From positions 1 to 64,000 of the forward strand of contig NZ_BAXA01000007.1 of assembly GCF_000698125.1 (NCBI RefSeq): 64,000 nt of DNA. The letters run 5' to 3'. The stretch is from Geomicrobium sp. JCM 19038. GTDB lineage: Bacteria; Bacillota; Bacilli; Bacillales; Marinococcaceae. A program made the position numbers and the translations under genes. Within the stretch, counting starts at the first letter, position 1. Each line of letters begins with the position of its first letter. The notes below the pieces were generated by a model, which had not been told where the DNA came from, ran no database searches, and worked only from the letters and a program-made list of their open reading frames with translations. Below, piece by piece: positions 18,051 to 27,521 of this stretch.

Positions 18051-19299
18051 ATGATTAACCGAAGACGTCTACAACAAAAAATTGAAGAACTAGGACAGAT
18101 TGGACAAGATCCTGCTGGAGGCTTAACACGTACGACTTTCACACCACCGGAATTAGAGGCTCGAAACTGGTTGATTCAGCAATTAGAAGCCATTAACGTT
18201 GACGTCAGATTGATCCGGCTGCGAACATTTGGGGACGAACTGAGGGAACACGTAAGGGGGCACCGAGTATTGTTTTTGGTTCTCACATTGATACGGTACC
18301 GAATGGTGGTATGTATGACGGTGCGCTTGGCGTATTAATCGCGCTTGAGATCTTAACGTCTTTACGTGAACGAGGTGTAAAAACGATACATCCGCTCGAG
18401 CTCATTTCATTTAGTGGAGAGGAACCGAACCCATTTCGCTTATCAACATTTGGAAGTCGCGCACTAACAGGCAAATTAACAAAAGAGCAAATACAATATG
18501 TTATGGATGCTTCAGGTAACGTCTTAACAGAACGTCTTGAAGCAGCGGGTGGCAGTTATGAGCAGTTTAACGAAACACTAAGAGATCCCTTGGATTTTGC
18601 TCATTATTTAGAAGTGCATATTGAACAAGGAAAACGATTATTGAATCAAGGGATTCCAGTTGGCGTCGTACGGGGAATTACAGGGATTTATCGTGAGCGA
18701 ATTACCGTTCAAGGACAAGCCAATCACGCAGGAACGACGATGATGGGAAGCGATCGTCAAGATGCGCTTACTGCGGCATCACAACTCGTATTAAAGCTTG
18801 AACAAATTACTACCGAATCGCCAATTGCTGAATTAGTGGCAACAGTCGGTGAGCTACACGTCTATCCAAATGCGGCAAACATTGTACCAGGAGAGGTATC
18901 ATTCACGATGGAAATTCGCGGAGAAACCGAAGAACAAATTGCAAGTGTTCGAACGCAAATGGAAACGGAGTTTGCTCACGTCGAGAGAGAGCGAAATGTG
19001 GTCGTTACCCGGGACGTTATTTTGGATCAGCCGGGCGTGCCAATGGACGAGATGGTCATGAAGATGATGGAAACCGTCTCAACAAAGCTTGGTCATAAAA
19101 CGCTCACACTCGGTAGTATGGCCGGTCACGATGCAGCTCACATGGCGGGTATAACGCCTTCTGGAATGTTGTTCGTACCAAGCTAGAAGGCAAAAGTCAT
19201 TGCCCAGAAGAAGAAAGTCGAATGGAAGACATTGAAATCGTTGCAAACGTGCTCTATGAAACGATTCTAACATTGGATTCAAAGGGGAATAACGAATGA
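18051..19299 (+). CDS. M20 family amidohydrolase (N-carbamoyl-amino acid hydrolase / allantoate amidohydrolase type), two frameshifts
   Basis: A dinuclear metal amidohydrolase cleaving an N-carbamoyl or ureido group. After two one-base corrections (near 18212 and 19183) it is 416 aa. Metal-ligand motifs are all present: GSHIDTVPNGGMYDGALG (His, Asp), FSGEEPNPF (Glu pair), EVHIEQGKRL (His) and AGHDAAHMAG (His near the C-terminus); HAGTTMM..RQDAL lies in the lid domain. It starts 5 bases after the IclR stop and its stop overlaps the next gene (ATGA), a tight operon. Substrate choice among carbamoyl-amino acids, allantoate and ureidoglycolate is not possible from sequence; the next gene hints at N-methyl amino acids. 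Confidence 0.88.
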
Positions 19300-20414
19300 A
19301 AAATTACGATGTCATTATCGTTGGCGGCGGTTCAATGGGAATTGCGGCTGCTTACTATTTACAAAAACATCATCAAAATGTGCTCGTCCTTGAACAATCA
19401 ACGGTACCGAACACGATTGGGAGTCATCACGGGGCAACTCGTATTTTACGAATGGGTTATGGAAACGGCGGACAGTATGTTCCGATTCTAAAAGAAGCAT
19501 TGCAACTTTGGAAAGACCTTGAGGAGGAGACAGGCAAAGAGCTCTATCATCAAGTAGGAGCATTGTCGCTTGGGCATAAGGATTCTGCTTTTGTACAGGA
19601 GACGATCGAAAGCTCCCTCATCCATGACTTACCACATGAGCAATTGACAGCAGCAGAGATGATGAACCGTTTCAGTGGAATTCGAATTCCAGATGATTAC
19701 GTCGGTTGTTATGATCCACTCTCAGGTTTTCTTATGAGTGAAACGTGTATCAAAACGTATAAAGAGGAAGCCATTAAACTGGGAGCTACAGTTCTAGAGA
19801 ACACAGCCGTCACAAAAATTAACACGGTCGCAACACACCCTGTTGTAGAAACAAGTTCTGCAATCTATGAAACGAGGAAAGTGATCGTAACCGCGGGTGC
19901 CTGGAACGGAAAACTACTCTCTGATTTCGAGTTACCGATGAAGCCTGTAAGAAAAACAATTGGCTGGTATGAAACCGATGGGCAAACGTACACGAATGAT
20001 TTTCCCGTTTTTGTATTCGATACGTTACATGATGGACATTATTACGGATTTCCTGATTATGACGGGAAGGGGTTAAAGATTGGAAGAATGGAAGGTGGCG
20101 ACACGGTTAACCCTGACGCAATGGAGCGGGTGTTTACCGACCAGGACAGTGAAGAACTAGAATCATTTACATCGAAATACTTGCCGAAGGTGTCTTCACG
20201 AAGATTGGACGGGAAAGTTTGTTTATTTACGAATACGCCAGATGATGACTTTATCGTCGACTTTTTAAATGATCAAAAAAATGTGATCGTAGCGGGTGGA
20301 TTTTCTGGTCATGGTTTTAAGTTTGCTAGTGTAATTGGCGATATTTTACGAGAAATGGCAATGGAGGGTTCGACAAGTCGGAACATTGATTATTTAAAGA
20401 AATCACGATTTTAG
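19296..20414 (+). CDS. Monomeric sarcosine oxidase / N-methyl amino acid oxidase (SolA type)
   Basis: A 372-aa FAD enzyme oxidising N-methyl amino acids to the demethylated amino acid, formaldehyde and H2O2. The N-terminal VIIVGGGSMGIAAAYYLQ binds FAD. Family motifs are SHHGATRILRMGYG and, near the end, C309 in KVCLFTNTPDDDF, the position of the cysteine that binds flavin covalently in monomeric sarcosine oxidase. C-terminal GGFSGHGFKFASVIG is typical. It overlaps the amidohydrolase stop. Together they could hydrolyse an N-carbamoyl-N-methyl compound and oxidise the product (inference). Confidence 0.88.
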   Translation: MKNYDVIIVGGGSMGIAAAYYLQKHHQNVLVLEQSTVPNTIGSHHGATRILRMGYGNGGQYVPILKEALQLWKDLEEETGKELYHQVGALSLGHKDSAFVQETIESSLIHDLPHEQLTAAEMMNRFSGIRIPDDYVGCYDPLSGFLMSETCIKTYKEEAIKLGATVLENTAVTKINTVATHPVVETSSAIYETRKVIVTAGAWNGKLLSDFELPMKPVRKTIGWYETDGQTYTNDFPVFVFDTLHDGHYYGFPDYDGKGLKIGRMEGGDTVNPDAMERVFTDQDSEELESFTSKYLPKVSSRRLDGKVCLFTNTPDDDFIVDFLNDQKNVIVAGGFSGHGFKFASVIGDILREMAMEGSTSRNIDYLKKSRF

Positions 20415-20450
20415 AGCCTTTAATGTGAGACTGGAGATGAAGCGAAGAAA

Positions 20451-21815
20451 ATGGACATTACGATTTGGAACATTATGACGGATGTTGGAATCATGTCGGT
20501 TTTACTTATGGTTGGGGTTTTGCTTAAAGCAAAAGTTTCTTGGATTCAAAAAACATTTATGCCTGCTAGCTTTATCGCTGGTCTCCTCGGTCTTCTGTTT
20601 GGACCTAATGGACTTGGTTGGTTGCCATTTTCTTCTTGGATTGAGCTGTATCCAGCGGTGTTGATCGCTGTTGTGTTCGCATCCATTCCAATTGGAGCCG
20701 TTAAAAAGCGTTTTAAAGAACAATCATCCCGAATCCGAAATGTGTGGATCTACGGTGTATTCATCTTAATGCTCTTTTATGCGGTTGGTTTGTTATTAAC
20801 TCAGCTGTTCCTAACTCCGGTTATGAACGTTCCGGTCGGAGCAGGAATGATGCTTGGCGTAGGCTTCTTTGGAGGGCATGGTTCGGCGGCTGCAATTGGA
20901 GAGACATTTGCTTCACTTGGTTGGGAAGAAGCAACGAGTCTAGGGTACACGTCGGCAACAATCGGTATGGTGATTGCAGTCTTTTGTGGAATGTTGATCA
21001 TTAAACGGGGAACAAATCAAAACGAAGCCCATTTCGTTTCAGACTTTAAACGGCTACCAAACGAATTGAAAACAGGATTAATGCCAAAAGAAAAACGTCA
21101 ATCCATTGGAGAAACGACGCTCTCACCAAACGCTGTTGATCCATTGCTTGCACACATCGGCTTAATTGCGATTGCAATTCTACTTGCATATGGTGCGAAA
21201 ATAGGAATTGAAGCCGTGTTTCCGATGTTATCATTGCCACTGTTTAGTTTTGCTATTTTAACTGGGATTCTTATCCAATGGTTACTACGTAAGACGAAGA
21301 GTGATGACTACGTCGATAAACGTGTCGTTGATCGGATTGGAGGGACAGCAACCGATTTAATCGTTATGTTTGGGATCGCTTCTATTAACTTAACTGTCGT
21401 AGCAAGTTACGCCGTACCACTGGCAATTTTGTTCATTGTTGGTTTACTCGTTGCTTACATAAGCTTTCGAATTCTTGCACCGCGAACGTTTCGGACGTAT
21501 TGGTTTGAAAATGCTGTGTTCAGTTGGGGGTACACGACCGGAACCGTTGCAATGGGTGTCGCATTACTTAAAATTGTTGATCCAGAGTTAAAGAGCACAG
21601 CACTCGAAGATTTCGGTGTTGCGTACTTGGGGATCATGCCATTTGAGGTACTTACGTTAACATTTTTACCATTAATATTGATGAGCGGTTTTGGCTGGGC
21701 TTACACAGGACTTGCGATCACGATCTGTTTAAGTCTGATTATCGTCTCAAGAAGTCAAGGTTGGATTACATCTATGAAATACTCAAATGATCATTCAAGA
21801 ACGCATAGCCAATAA
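20451..21815 (+). CDS. Sodium/glutamate symporter family transporter (GltS type)
   Basis: A 454-aa membrane protein with about 11-12 helices, two inverted repeats and the GltS-type segments MLGVGFFGGHGSAAAIGETF in the first half and WGYTTGTVAMGVALLKIVDP in the second. GltS proteins import glutamate with Na+; given its neighbours, this one may import the amino acid derivative attacked by the hydrolase and oxidase. It follows solA by 36 bases in the same operon and is followed by a terminator. Lower similarity to true GltS cannot be judged here. Confidence 0.82.
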   Translation: MDITIWNIMTDVGIMSVLLMVGVLLKAKVSWIQKTFMPASFIAGLLGLLFGPNGLGWLPFSSWIELYPAVLIAVVFASIPIGAVKKRFKEQSSRIRNVWIYGVFILMLFYAVGLLLTQLFLTPVMNVPVGAGMMLGVGFFGGHGSAAAIGETFASLGWEEATSLGYTSATIGMVIAVFCGMLIIKRGTNQNEAHFVSDFKRLPNELKTGLMPKEKRQSIGETTLSPNAVDPLLAHIGLIAIAILLAYGAKIGIEAVFPMLSLPLFSFAILTGILIQWLLRKTKSDDYVDKRVVDRIGGTATDLIVMFGIASINLTVVASYAVPLAILFIVGLLVAYISFRILAPRTFRTYWFENAVFSWGYTTGTVAMGVALLKIVDPELKSTALEDFGVAYLGIMPFEVLTLTFLPLILMSGFGWAYTGLAITICLSLIIVSRSQGWITSMKYSNDHSRTHSQ

Positions 21816-21834
21816 CATCGGCTATGCGTTTTTA
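21802..21834 (+). terminator. Rho-independent terminator after the gltS-like gene
   Basis: The 9-bp stem CGCATAGCC/GGCTATGCG is followed by TTTTTA. The left arm overlaps the stop codon region of the transporter gene. Confidence 0.85.
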
Positions 21835-21898
21835 TGTGGCATACTGCACAGATAATTCATATCTGATTCATTAATTCAAACATGGTTACGAAATGAAA

Positions 21899-21912
21899 TG
21901 TAAGCGCATTCA
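21899..21912 (+). promoter_or_regulatory. cre-like site (CcpA) before the carboxyltransferase gene
   Basis: TGTAAGCGCATTCA matches the cre consensus TGWAANCGNTWNCA at 13 of 14 positions. It lies 94 bases upstream of the carboxyltransferase start, consistent with carbon catabolite repression. Confidence 0.5.
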
Positions 21913-22005
21913 TTTGCGTTGATTTACCGCCATTTATTAATTGGAAATACTTGGCACAATTATTGCTTTCTAGTTGAATACAACAAGGACGAGGAGAGGG
22001 ACCGT

Positions 22006-23560
22006 ATGAGTTGGCACGCAGAAATTGAAGAATTACAGCGTTTAAAAAAGTTAGCTGAGAACATGGGGGAGAGGCGAGCGTCCAGAAGCAAAAGTCGAGG
22101 GGCAAGTTAACGGTTCGAGAACGTATTCATCAAATTCTTGATGACAATACTTTTCATGAATCAGGGGCTCTAGCAGGCAAAGCAACGTATGACGAAGAAG
22201 GCAACGTAAAAACATTTATGCCAGCGAACTTTCTACTCGGAACAGGGAAGATCGACGGGCGTAAAGTTGTCGTTGGTGCCGACGATTTTACCGTTCGTGG
22301 CGGTGCTTCAGACGGTGGAATTAAAGCTAAGCAAGAGTATGCCGAATTAATGGCACATGAGTTGCAATTACCGATGGTCCGCCTCGTTGATGGCACCGGT
22401 GGAGGGGGCAGTGTGAAGAGCTTGGACTCTAGCGGCTCAACGTATGTTCCAATTAACCTGCATGGGATCATGTTGTCAAAAACATGGGCAGAGTTCCAGT
22501 CGTTGCAGCAGCACTAGGGGCGACTGCAGGGCTCGGTGCAGCACGAGTAGCAGCGTCTCACTTTTCAGTAATGGTTGAAGAACTTTCACAAATTTTCGTT
22601 GCGGGACCACAAGTCGTGAAGTTCGGCATGGGGCAAGATTTAACGAAAGAAGAACTCGGTGGAGCGGCGGTTCACCGTGCAAGCGGTGCTGTGGATAACA
22701 TTGCATCCTCTGAAGAAGATGCATTTATGCAAATGCGAACGTTTCTTTCTTATATGCCGAGCAACATCTTTGAATTGCCACCTATTATGGAGTCAGAGGA
22801 TGACCGAGACCGCCGTGAAGAATCACTCATTGAAGCAATTCCGAGAAACCGTCGTCGCCCATACAAAGTACGTGAATTACTTGAGAAAGTGTTAGACGAA
22901 AATACCATCTTTGAGATCGGCAAACACTTTGGTTCGAGCACCGTCACCGGTCTTGCCCGCTTGAATGGCCATCCGGTCGGTTACTTAGCGAACGATCCGT
23001 ACGTGCTAGGTGGGGGTATGACGAGGGAGAGTAGTGAGAAGATCGAGCGGTTCGTTGATCTTTGCCAAACGTTCCACCTTCCAATCGTAAACTTCGTTGA
23101 TCAACCAGGACTTGTGATCGGTGTTGATGCGGAGAGAAAAGGAACGATTCGTAAAGGCGTTCGTGCCATTTCTGCCATTTATCAAGCACAAGTACCGATG
23201 ATTGAAATTATCCTTCGCAAAGTGTTTGGCGTCGGTGGCGCAGGAATGATTAATGGTCATGGCTTACATCAGCGTTACGCTTGGCCGTCAGGTGACTGGG
23301 GGTCGCTACCGGTTGAAGGAGGCGTTCAAGTCGCATATCGACGGGAGCTTGAAGAAAGTGACAACCCTGAAGAGCTGCTCCAAACGTTAATGGAAAAAAT
23401 GGAGTCAATCCGTTCACCATTTCGAACGGCTGAAGCATTTGGGATTGAAGAGATCATTGATCCTCGTGATACGAGACCGCTTTTGTGTGATTGGGTTGAA
23501 GATGCCTATAAACGCTTGCCACAACTGCTCGGTCCATCGAGCTTTACGATGAGACCGTAA
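22006..23560 (+). CDS. Acyl-CoA carboxylase carboxyltransferase subunit (two frameshifts)
   Basis: The biotin-dependent CT component (propionyl-/methylcrotonyl-CoA carboxylase beta type). It would carboxylate an acyl-CoA from carboxybiotin. Two one-base deletions (G run at 22065-22069; A run at 22478-22482) split it into three frames; restored it is 518 aa. N-terminal half: GKLTVRERI, DFTVRGGASDGG, LVDGTGGGGSV and ALGATAGLGAAR. C-terminal half: YLANDPYVLGGGMT, FVDQPGLVIGVDAE, IEIILRKVFGVGGAGM and AWPSGDWGSLPVEGGV. No biotin carboxylase lies in the window, and the expected biotin carrier downstream is decayed. ATG with GGAGAGGG upstream. Confidence 0.87.
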
Positions 23561-23574
23561 GAAAGGGAGATATC

Positions 23575-23721
23575 GTGTATGCGTGGATATTCTCACGTGA
23601 ATCAGTGTTTAGTATTCCGTTAAATCATGAAGAGTGAATAACAGTTAGGGCCGCAAATAAAGACAACCTATTGGAAGTAGCAAAGAAAAAAGATGACGTT
23701 ATAGTCAAACTCAAAGGATGA
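23575..23721 (+). pseudogene. Decayed biotin carboxyl carrier (biotinyl-domain) remnant
   Basis: The gap after the CT gene is not empty. A ribosome binding site (AAAGGGAG) precedes GTG/ATG codons at 23575/23579, and pieces of a biotinyl domain appear in shifted frames: IFS..SVFSIPL, then the biotin-attachment-like MKSE (23627-23638), then ITVRAANKDNLLEVAKKKDDV to the stop at 23719. In a working carrier (about 70 aa) the first and second parts are joined by about 20 more residues. One missing A rejoins MKSE to ITVRAA, but the upstream part needs more changes, so this looks genuinely damaged or heavily mis-sequenced. Similarity to carriers such as YngHB is by eye. Confidence 0.45.
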
Positions 23722-23734
23722 TAGGAGGAATTAG

Positions 23735-25446
23735 ATGAATAGCTTTGGAACACAAGAAGAGTTAGTTCATCGACAAATGGAGCATTGGGCAATGATTCAA
23801 CCAAACCATCCGTTTGTCTATTACGGAGAGCAACGGAAAACCTTGACGTATAGAGCCTTTAACGAACGGGTGAATCAAGTGGCGAATGGTTTGTTAGAAG
23901 AAGGCATTGCGAAAGGTGATCGCATTTCAGTATTTATGAAAAACCCACTCATGACGACAGTGGCGATGTTTGCGATTTGGAAGTGCGGTGCAGTGTTTTG
24001 CCCGATTAATTACAATTTCAAAGGGAAATTACTTAGCTATCCGTTACATGATACGAATCCAATTATGGTGATTACAGAGCGCTCAATGGTGAGGCGGCTT
24101 AATGATATCGCCTATGACGTGCCGTGTGTCAATGCAATTGTTTATAGCCCTACATTACGTGACCATGATTACGAGGAGTCATTAGCAAAAGATCGACTAC
24201 ATTCAATCTATAACGAGAAAGACTGGAGCTTAATAATCTCTGAAAATCGTAACAATCCGAACGTTGAGTTGAACTACTTTGATATGGCGAACATCATCTA
24301 TACGTCAGGAACGACAGGGCCCGCAAAAGGTGTCGTCCAATCACACCGCTGGGTGTACGGATACACACGAGGTCTTCGCAGACTGCTGACGCGGGAAGAT
24401 GTTGTTTACAATGATTTGCCTCTGTATCACGTTGGAGGAGCATTTGCGAACATTGCACGAGCTGCTTTTGTCGGTGCGGGAGTCGCACTTTATGATAAAT
24501 TCAGCGCAATGCACTTTTGGAAACGCATTAAAGACAGTCAAGCGACATCGGCAATCTTGCTCGATGTGATGATCCCTTGGCTTATGAATGCAGAGACGAA
24601 GAATACGGATCGTGAAAACACGTTAAACAAAGTGCATATGCAACCCCTTCCGAACTATCATCAAGAAGTCGCTCATCGCTTCGGATTTGATGTCATTACG
24701 TCAGGATTCGGGCAAACAGAAGTGGGCAATCCACTGTCTTCGGCGATATTGCATGGGCTAGACGGTAGAGGAACCCCTGACTATTTACGAAGAGGCTACA
24801 CACTAGATGAGATGATGGCGTTGTTAAAAGACGATTGCGTACCGATCATGCGGGGGGATGAAGTAAACGAAAAAGGGTTTATGGGGAAACCAAATGCCCA
24901 TTTTGAATTGGCGATTTTAAATGAATACGATGAAGAACAACCGCCAGGCGTCATTGGTCAGATCGGCTTTCGCCTCAATTACCGTCTCTCATCATGACGG
25001 AATATTTCAACAAGCCAGAATCAACGACAAAAGCATTTAAGAACCTCTGGTTCCATTCCGGAGACGCAGGATACCTTGGGTTAGATGGTTACTACTATTT
25101 CGTCGATCGTTTAGGAAGCGTTATTCGTTGTCGAGGTGAGAAGATCTCCTCTTATCAGCTCGAAGACATTATTAATAACCATGATGACATTAACTTAACC
25201 GCAGCGTTCCCAATCCCCGCAAAGCAAGGTGATGAAGACGACGTTGCCGTCTTTTGTGAACGAAAGCCAGGTGCAACGATTACAGAAGATGCATTGCACA
25301 CATGGTGCATTCAGCAAATGCCGAAGTATATGGTGCCTACGTATATTCGCTTCATTGAGGAGATCCCTCGGACACCGACAAATAAGATAGAGAAATATAA
25401 GTTAAGGGAACTGCTTCTTTGTGAAGCACCAGTTCAAAACAATTAA
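23735..25446 (+). CDS. AMP-binding acyl-CoA ligase (CaiC-like, frameshifted)
   Basis: An ATP-dependent acid:CoA ligase of the ANL superfamily. Adenylation core: IIYTSGTTGPAKGVVQSHR (P-loop, about 187-205), LPLYHVGG, and TSGFGQTEVGNPLS. C-terminal domain: WFHSGDAGYLGLDGYYYFVDR, GEKISSYQLED and the catalytic Lys region PRTPTNKIEKYKLRE. A missing C near 24974 breaks the frame between the two domains; restored length is 570 aa. The fold most resembles crotonobetaine/carnitine-CoA ligases. ATG with AGGAGGAA upstream. Together with the CT gene it suggests activation, then carboxylation, of an organic acid (inference). Confidence 0.86.
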
Positions 25447-25471
25447 CCTCTCCAGAGTTGGAGAGGTTTTT
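25445..25471 (+). terminator. Rho-independent terminator after the acyl-CoA ligase
   Basis: The 9-bp stem AACCTCTCC/GGAGAGGTT is followed by a T run, starting at the stop codon of the ligase gene. Confidence 0.85.
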
Positions 25472-25544
25472 GATTTCCGCTTTATGTGGGGTTGTGAAGG
25501 AGAACTAGTATAGAAATTAGCTGGCTAAGAAAAGTCCTGTATAT

Positions 25545-27170
25545 TCATTTTCGCAACTTGAATCTCTGAATCTTCCCACTCGTAGTTTTAGGCAATTCAT
25601 CCAAGAACTCTACTTTTCTTGGATATTGGTGCTTGGATAGGTTCGTTTTCACATGTAGACTTAGTTCTTCACCGAGTTCAGCGCTAGTGCGGAATTGTTT
25701 ACTTAAGACGACATACGCTTTGACGATTTCGCCTTTTTGTTCGTCTGGTTCGCCAACGACGGCTGCTTCTGAGACGGCGGGGTGTTCAAGTAAAGAGCTT
25801 TCGACTTCGAATGGACCGATTCGGTAGCCAGAACTTGTAATAATGTCGTCGGATCGACCTTGGAACCAGTAATATCCTTCTTCATCTGTTAAAGCGAGAT
25901 CCCCGGTTAGAAACCACTTTCCGCTCATTTTCTCTGCGGTTTTCTCTTCATTGTTCCAATAGCCTTTGAAGTAATAGCCATCGTTCGTTGTGTCGATCGC
26001 GATTTCACCAACTTCACCGTCAGGTGTTGGATTCCCTTGTGCGTCAAGAAGGGAAATGGTGAATCCGGGCGTTGGAAATCCCATCGAACCGTTTTTAATC
26101 ACCATCGTAATCGCATGGTAGTTGTTGATCACCATACCGACCTCGGTTGCGCCGTAATGATCATGGATATTTATTCCAATATGCTTTTTGAAAAATCGAA
26201 TGACCTCTGCATTTAGTGGTTCTCCAGCGCTACTTAATTTCTTCACTGATAGCGAATGTTTAGTGATAAGCTCAGGACCATCTTGCACCATCATTCGATA
26301 GGCAGTAGGCGCATAGGCGAAGTTCGTCACATTGTATTTCTCCATTAAGCGGTAATAAGCTTCACTACTTGGACGACCTTTGTACATGACAATCGGAATT
26401 CCAAAGCTTAACGGGTTGAAGATCGAATTCTGCAAGCCATATGCCCATCCAGGATCGGCACCACCCATAAAGATATCGCCTTCTTCATAGGCAATTCCGT
26501 ATTTCGAATAAGGGTAAGTGCTGAGTAAAATTTTGTGAGCGTACACGGCTCCTTTTGGCATGCCTGTTGACCCTGAAGTGAATTGAATAACAGAAGGGTC
26601 GGATAATAATGTTTCTTCAACGTCGTAGTCTACAGGAAATTCATGAATGAGCGAGTGAAAGTCGAGTGAGGGAGTATCTGGGTTGTCGATGACGATGACT
26701 TTACTTGAGTGATTAATCGTTGATAGTTTTTGAGATTGTTCATGGTTTGTAATGAGAACTTTGCTCTCAACGGTTTCCAACCGGTAAGAAATCGCGGAAG
26801 AGTTGAAAGCTGTAAATAAAGGAACATAGATGGCACCGATTTTCCATGTCGCCAAAACGGTAACGACAAGCTCGATATCCTTACCTAGAAGACATGCCAC
26901 TCGGTCACCTTTTTTTACGTTGAGGGACTTTAAGGCATGCGCCAGTTGGTTCGATTTGTCACGTAACTGTTTGAACGTATATTCGACTTGTTTACTGGAC
27001 TCATCTTCCCAATAAACCGCGATTCGGTTATGATCCTCTGCCCATCGATCACAACATTCGTGACCCATGTTAAACTTCTCTTCTGGATTCCAATCAAAGG
27101 ATTGATAAGCGTCATCCCAAGAGAATGCTGAACTTAATTGATTGTAGTTCAATTGCTTTTCAGTATACAT
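25545..27170 (-). CDS. Acetyl-/medium-chain acyl-CoA synthetase (AcsA-like)
   Basis: An intact 541-aa ANL enzyme that activates a short or medium acid to acyl-CoA. Motifs: IQFTSGSTGMPKGAVYAH (about 196-213), HDHYGATEVG, WFLTGDLALTDEEGYYWFQGRSDDII, GYRIGPFEVES (hinge) and the catalytic Lys in PKTTSGKIQRFKLRK at the C-terminus. It is monocistronic, convergent with the CaiC-like ligase. A cre-like box and a candidate promoter (TTTACA, 17-18 bp, TTATAA) lie upstream. It may feed the acyl-CoA operon next door, which is inference. Confidence 0.9.
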   Translation of the reverse strand: MYTEKQLNYNQLSSAFSWDDAYQSFDWNPEEKFNMGHECCDRWAEDHNRIAVYWEDESSKQVEYTFKQLRDKSNQLAHALKSLNVKKGDRVACLLGKDIELVVTVLATWKIGAIYVPLFTAFNSSAISYRLETVESKVLITNHEQSQKLSTINHSSKVIVIDNPDTPSLDFHSLIHEFPVDYDVEETLLSDPSVIQFTSGSTGMPKGAVYAHKILLSTYPYSKYGIAYEEGDIFMGGADPGWAYGLQNSIFNPLSFGIPIVMYKGRPSSEAYYRLMEKYNVTNFAYAPTAYRMMVQDGPELITKHSLSVKKLSSAGEPLNAEVIRFFKKHIGINIHDHYGATEVGMVINNYHAITMVIKNGSMGFPTPGFTISLLDAQGNPTPDGEVGEIAIDTTNDGYYFKGYWNNEEKTAEKMSGKWFLTGDLALTDEEGYYWFQGRSDDIITSSGYRIGPFEVESSLLEHPAVSEAAVVGEPDEQKGEIVKAYVVLSKQFRTSAELGEELSLHVKTNLSKHQYPRKVEFLDELPKTTSGKIQRFKLRK

Positions 27171-27258
27171 TGTAAATCACCTCGGTAGATTTAAAAGATC
27201 GTGATAAATGAAATCTTATAAGTAGAATTTAATCTAAGGTGTAAAGTACTTTATACAT

Positions 27259-27273
27259 GTTAAGCGCTTACAA
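27259..27273 (-). promoter_or_regulatory. cre-like palindrome upstream of the acyl-CoA synthetase
   Basis: The core AAGCGCTT lies within TGTTAAGCGCTTACA, close to the cre consensus (12 of 14 positions in the best register). It lies about 14 bases upstream of the likely -35 (TTTACA on the minus strand, 27240-27245) of the synthetase. The rest of the 27171-27484 gap is AT-rich and shows no convincing gene. Confidence 0.4.
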
Positions 27274-27484
27274 AAATAATAAATTCTTTTTGATAGTATG
27301 AGTAAATGCAGTTCGAACACAACTGAGGATTGAAAATTCCCATCTTTCTGTAAATTATAGATGTTAGACTTTGAATGTCAAGTGGGGAATTGAATTTGTG
27401 GTTGAATTTAAAAGTAGAAAAAGCTTGTTAATGGTAATTGTTCCATTTATCACGAAGTTAAATATACCCGTTGATCGAAAGCAT

Positions 27485-27512
27485 AAAAAAGAGGAAGGTA
27501 TCAAACCTTCCT
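27485..27512 (-). terminator. Rho-independent terminator of the TRAP/acyl-CoA operon
   Basis: On the minus strand the stem AGGAAGGT/ACCTTCCT is followed by CTTTTTTA, 10 bases past the permease stop. Confidence 0.85.
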
Positions 27513-27521
27513 AATTAATGT

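Noticed and set aside
23575-23721. UGA readthrough (an in-frame TGA between two coding-like halves)
   Set aside because: The halves do not make a complete biotinyl domain when joined through the TGA, and no selenocysteine or recoding hairpin is apparent; decay or errors explain it better.
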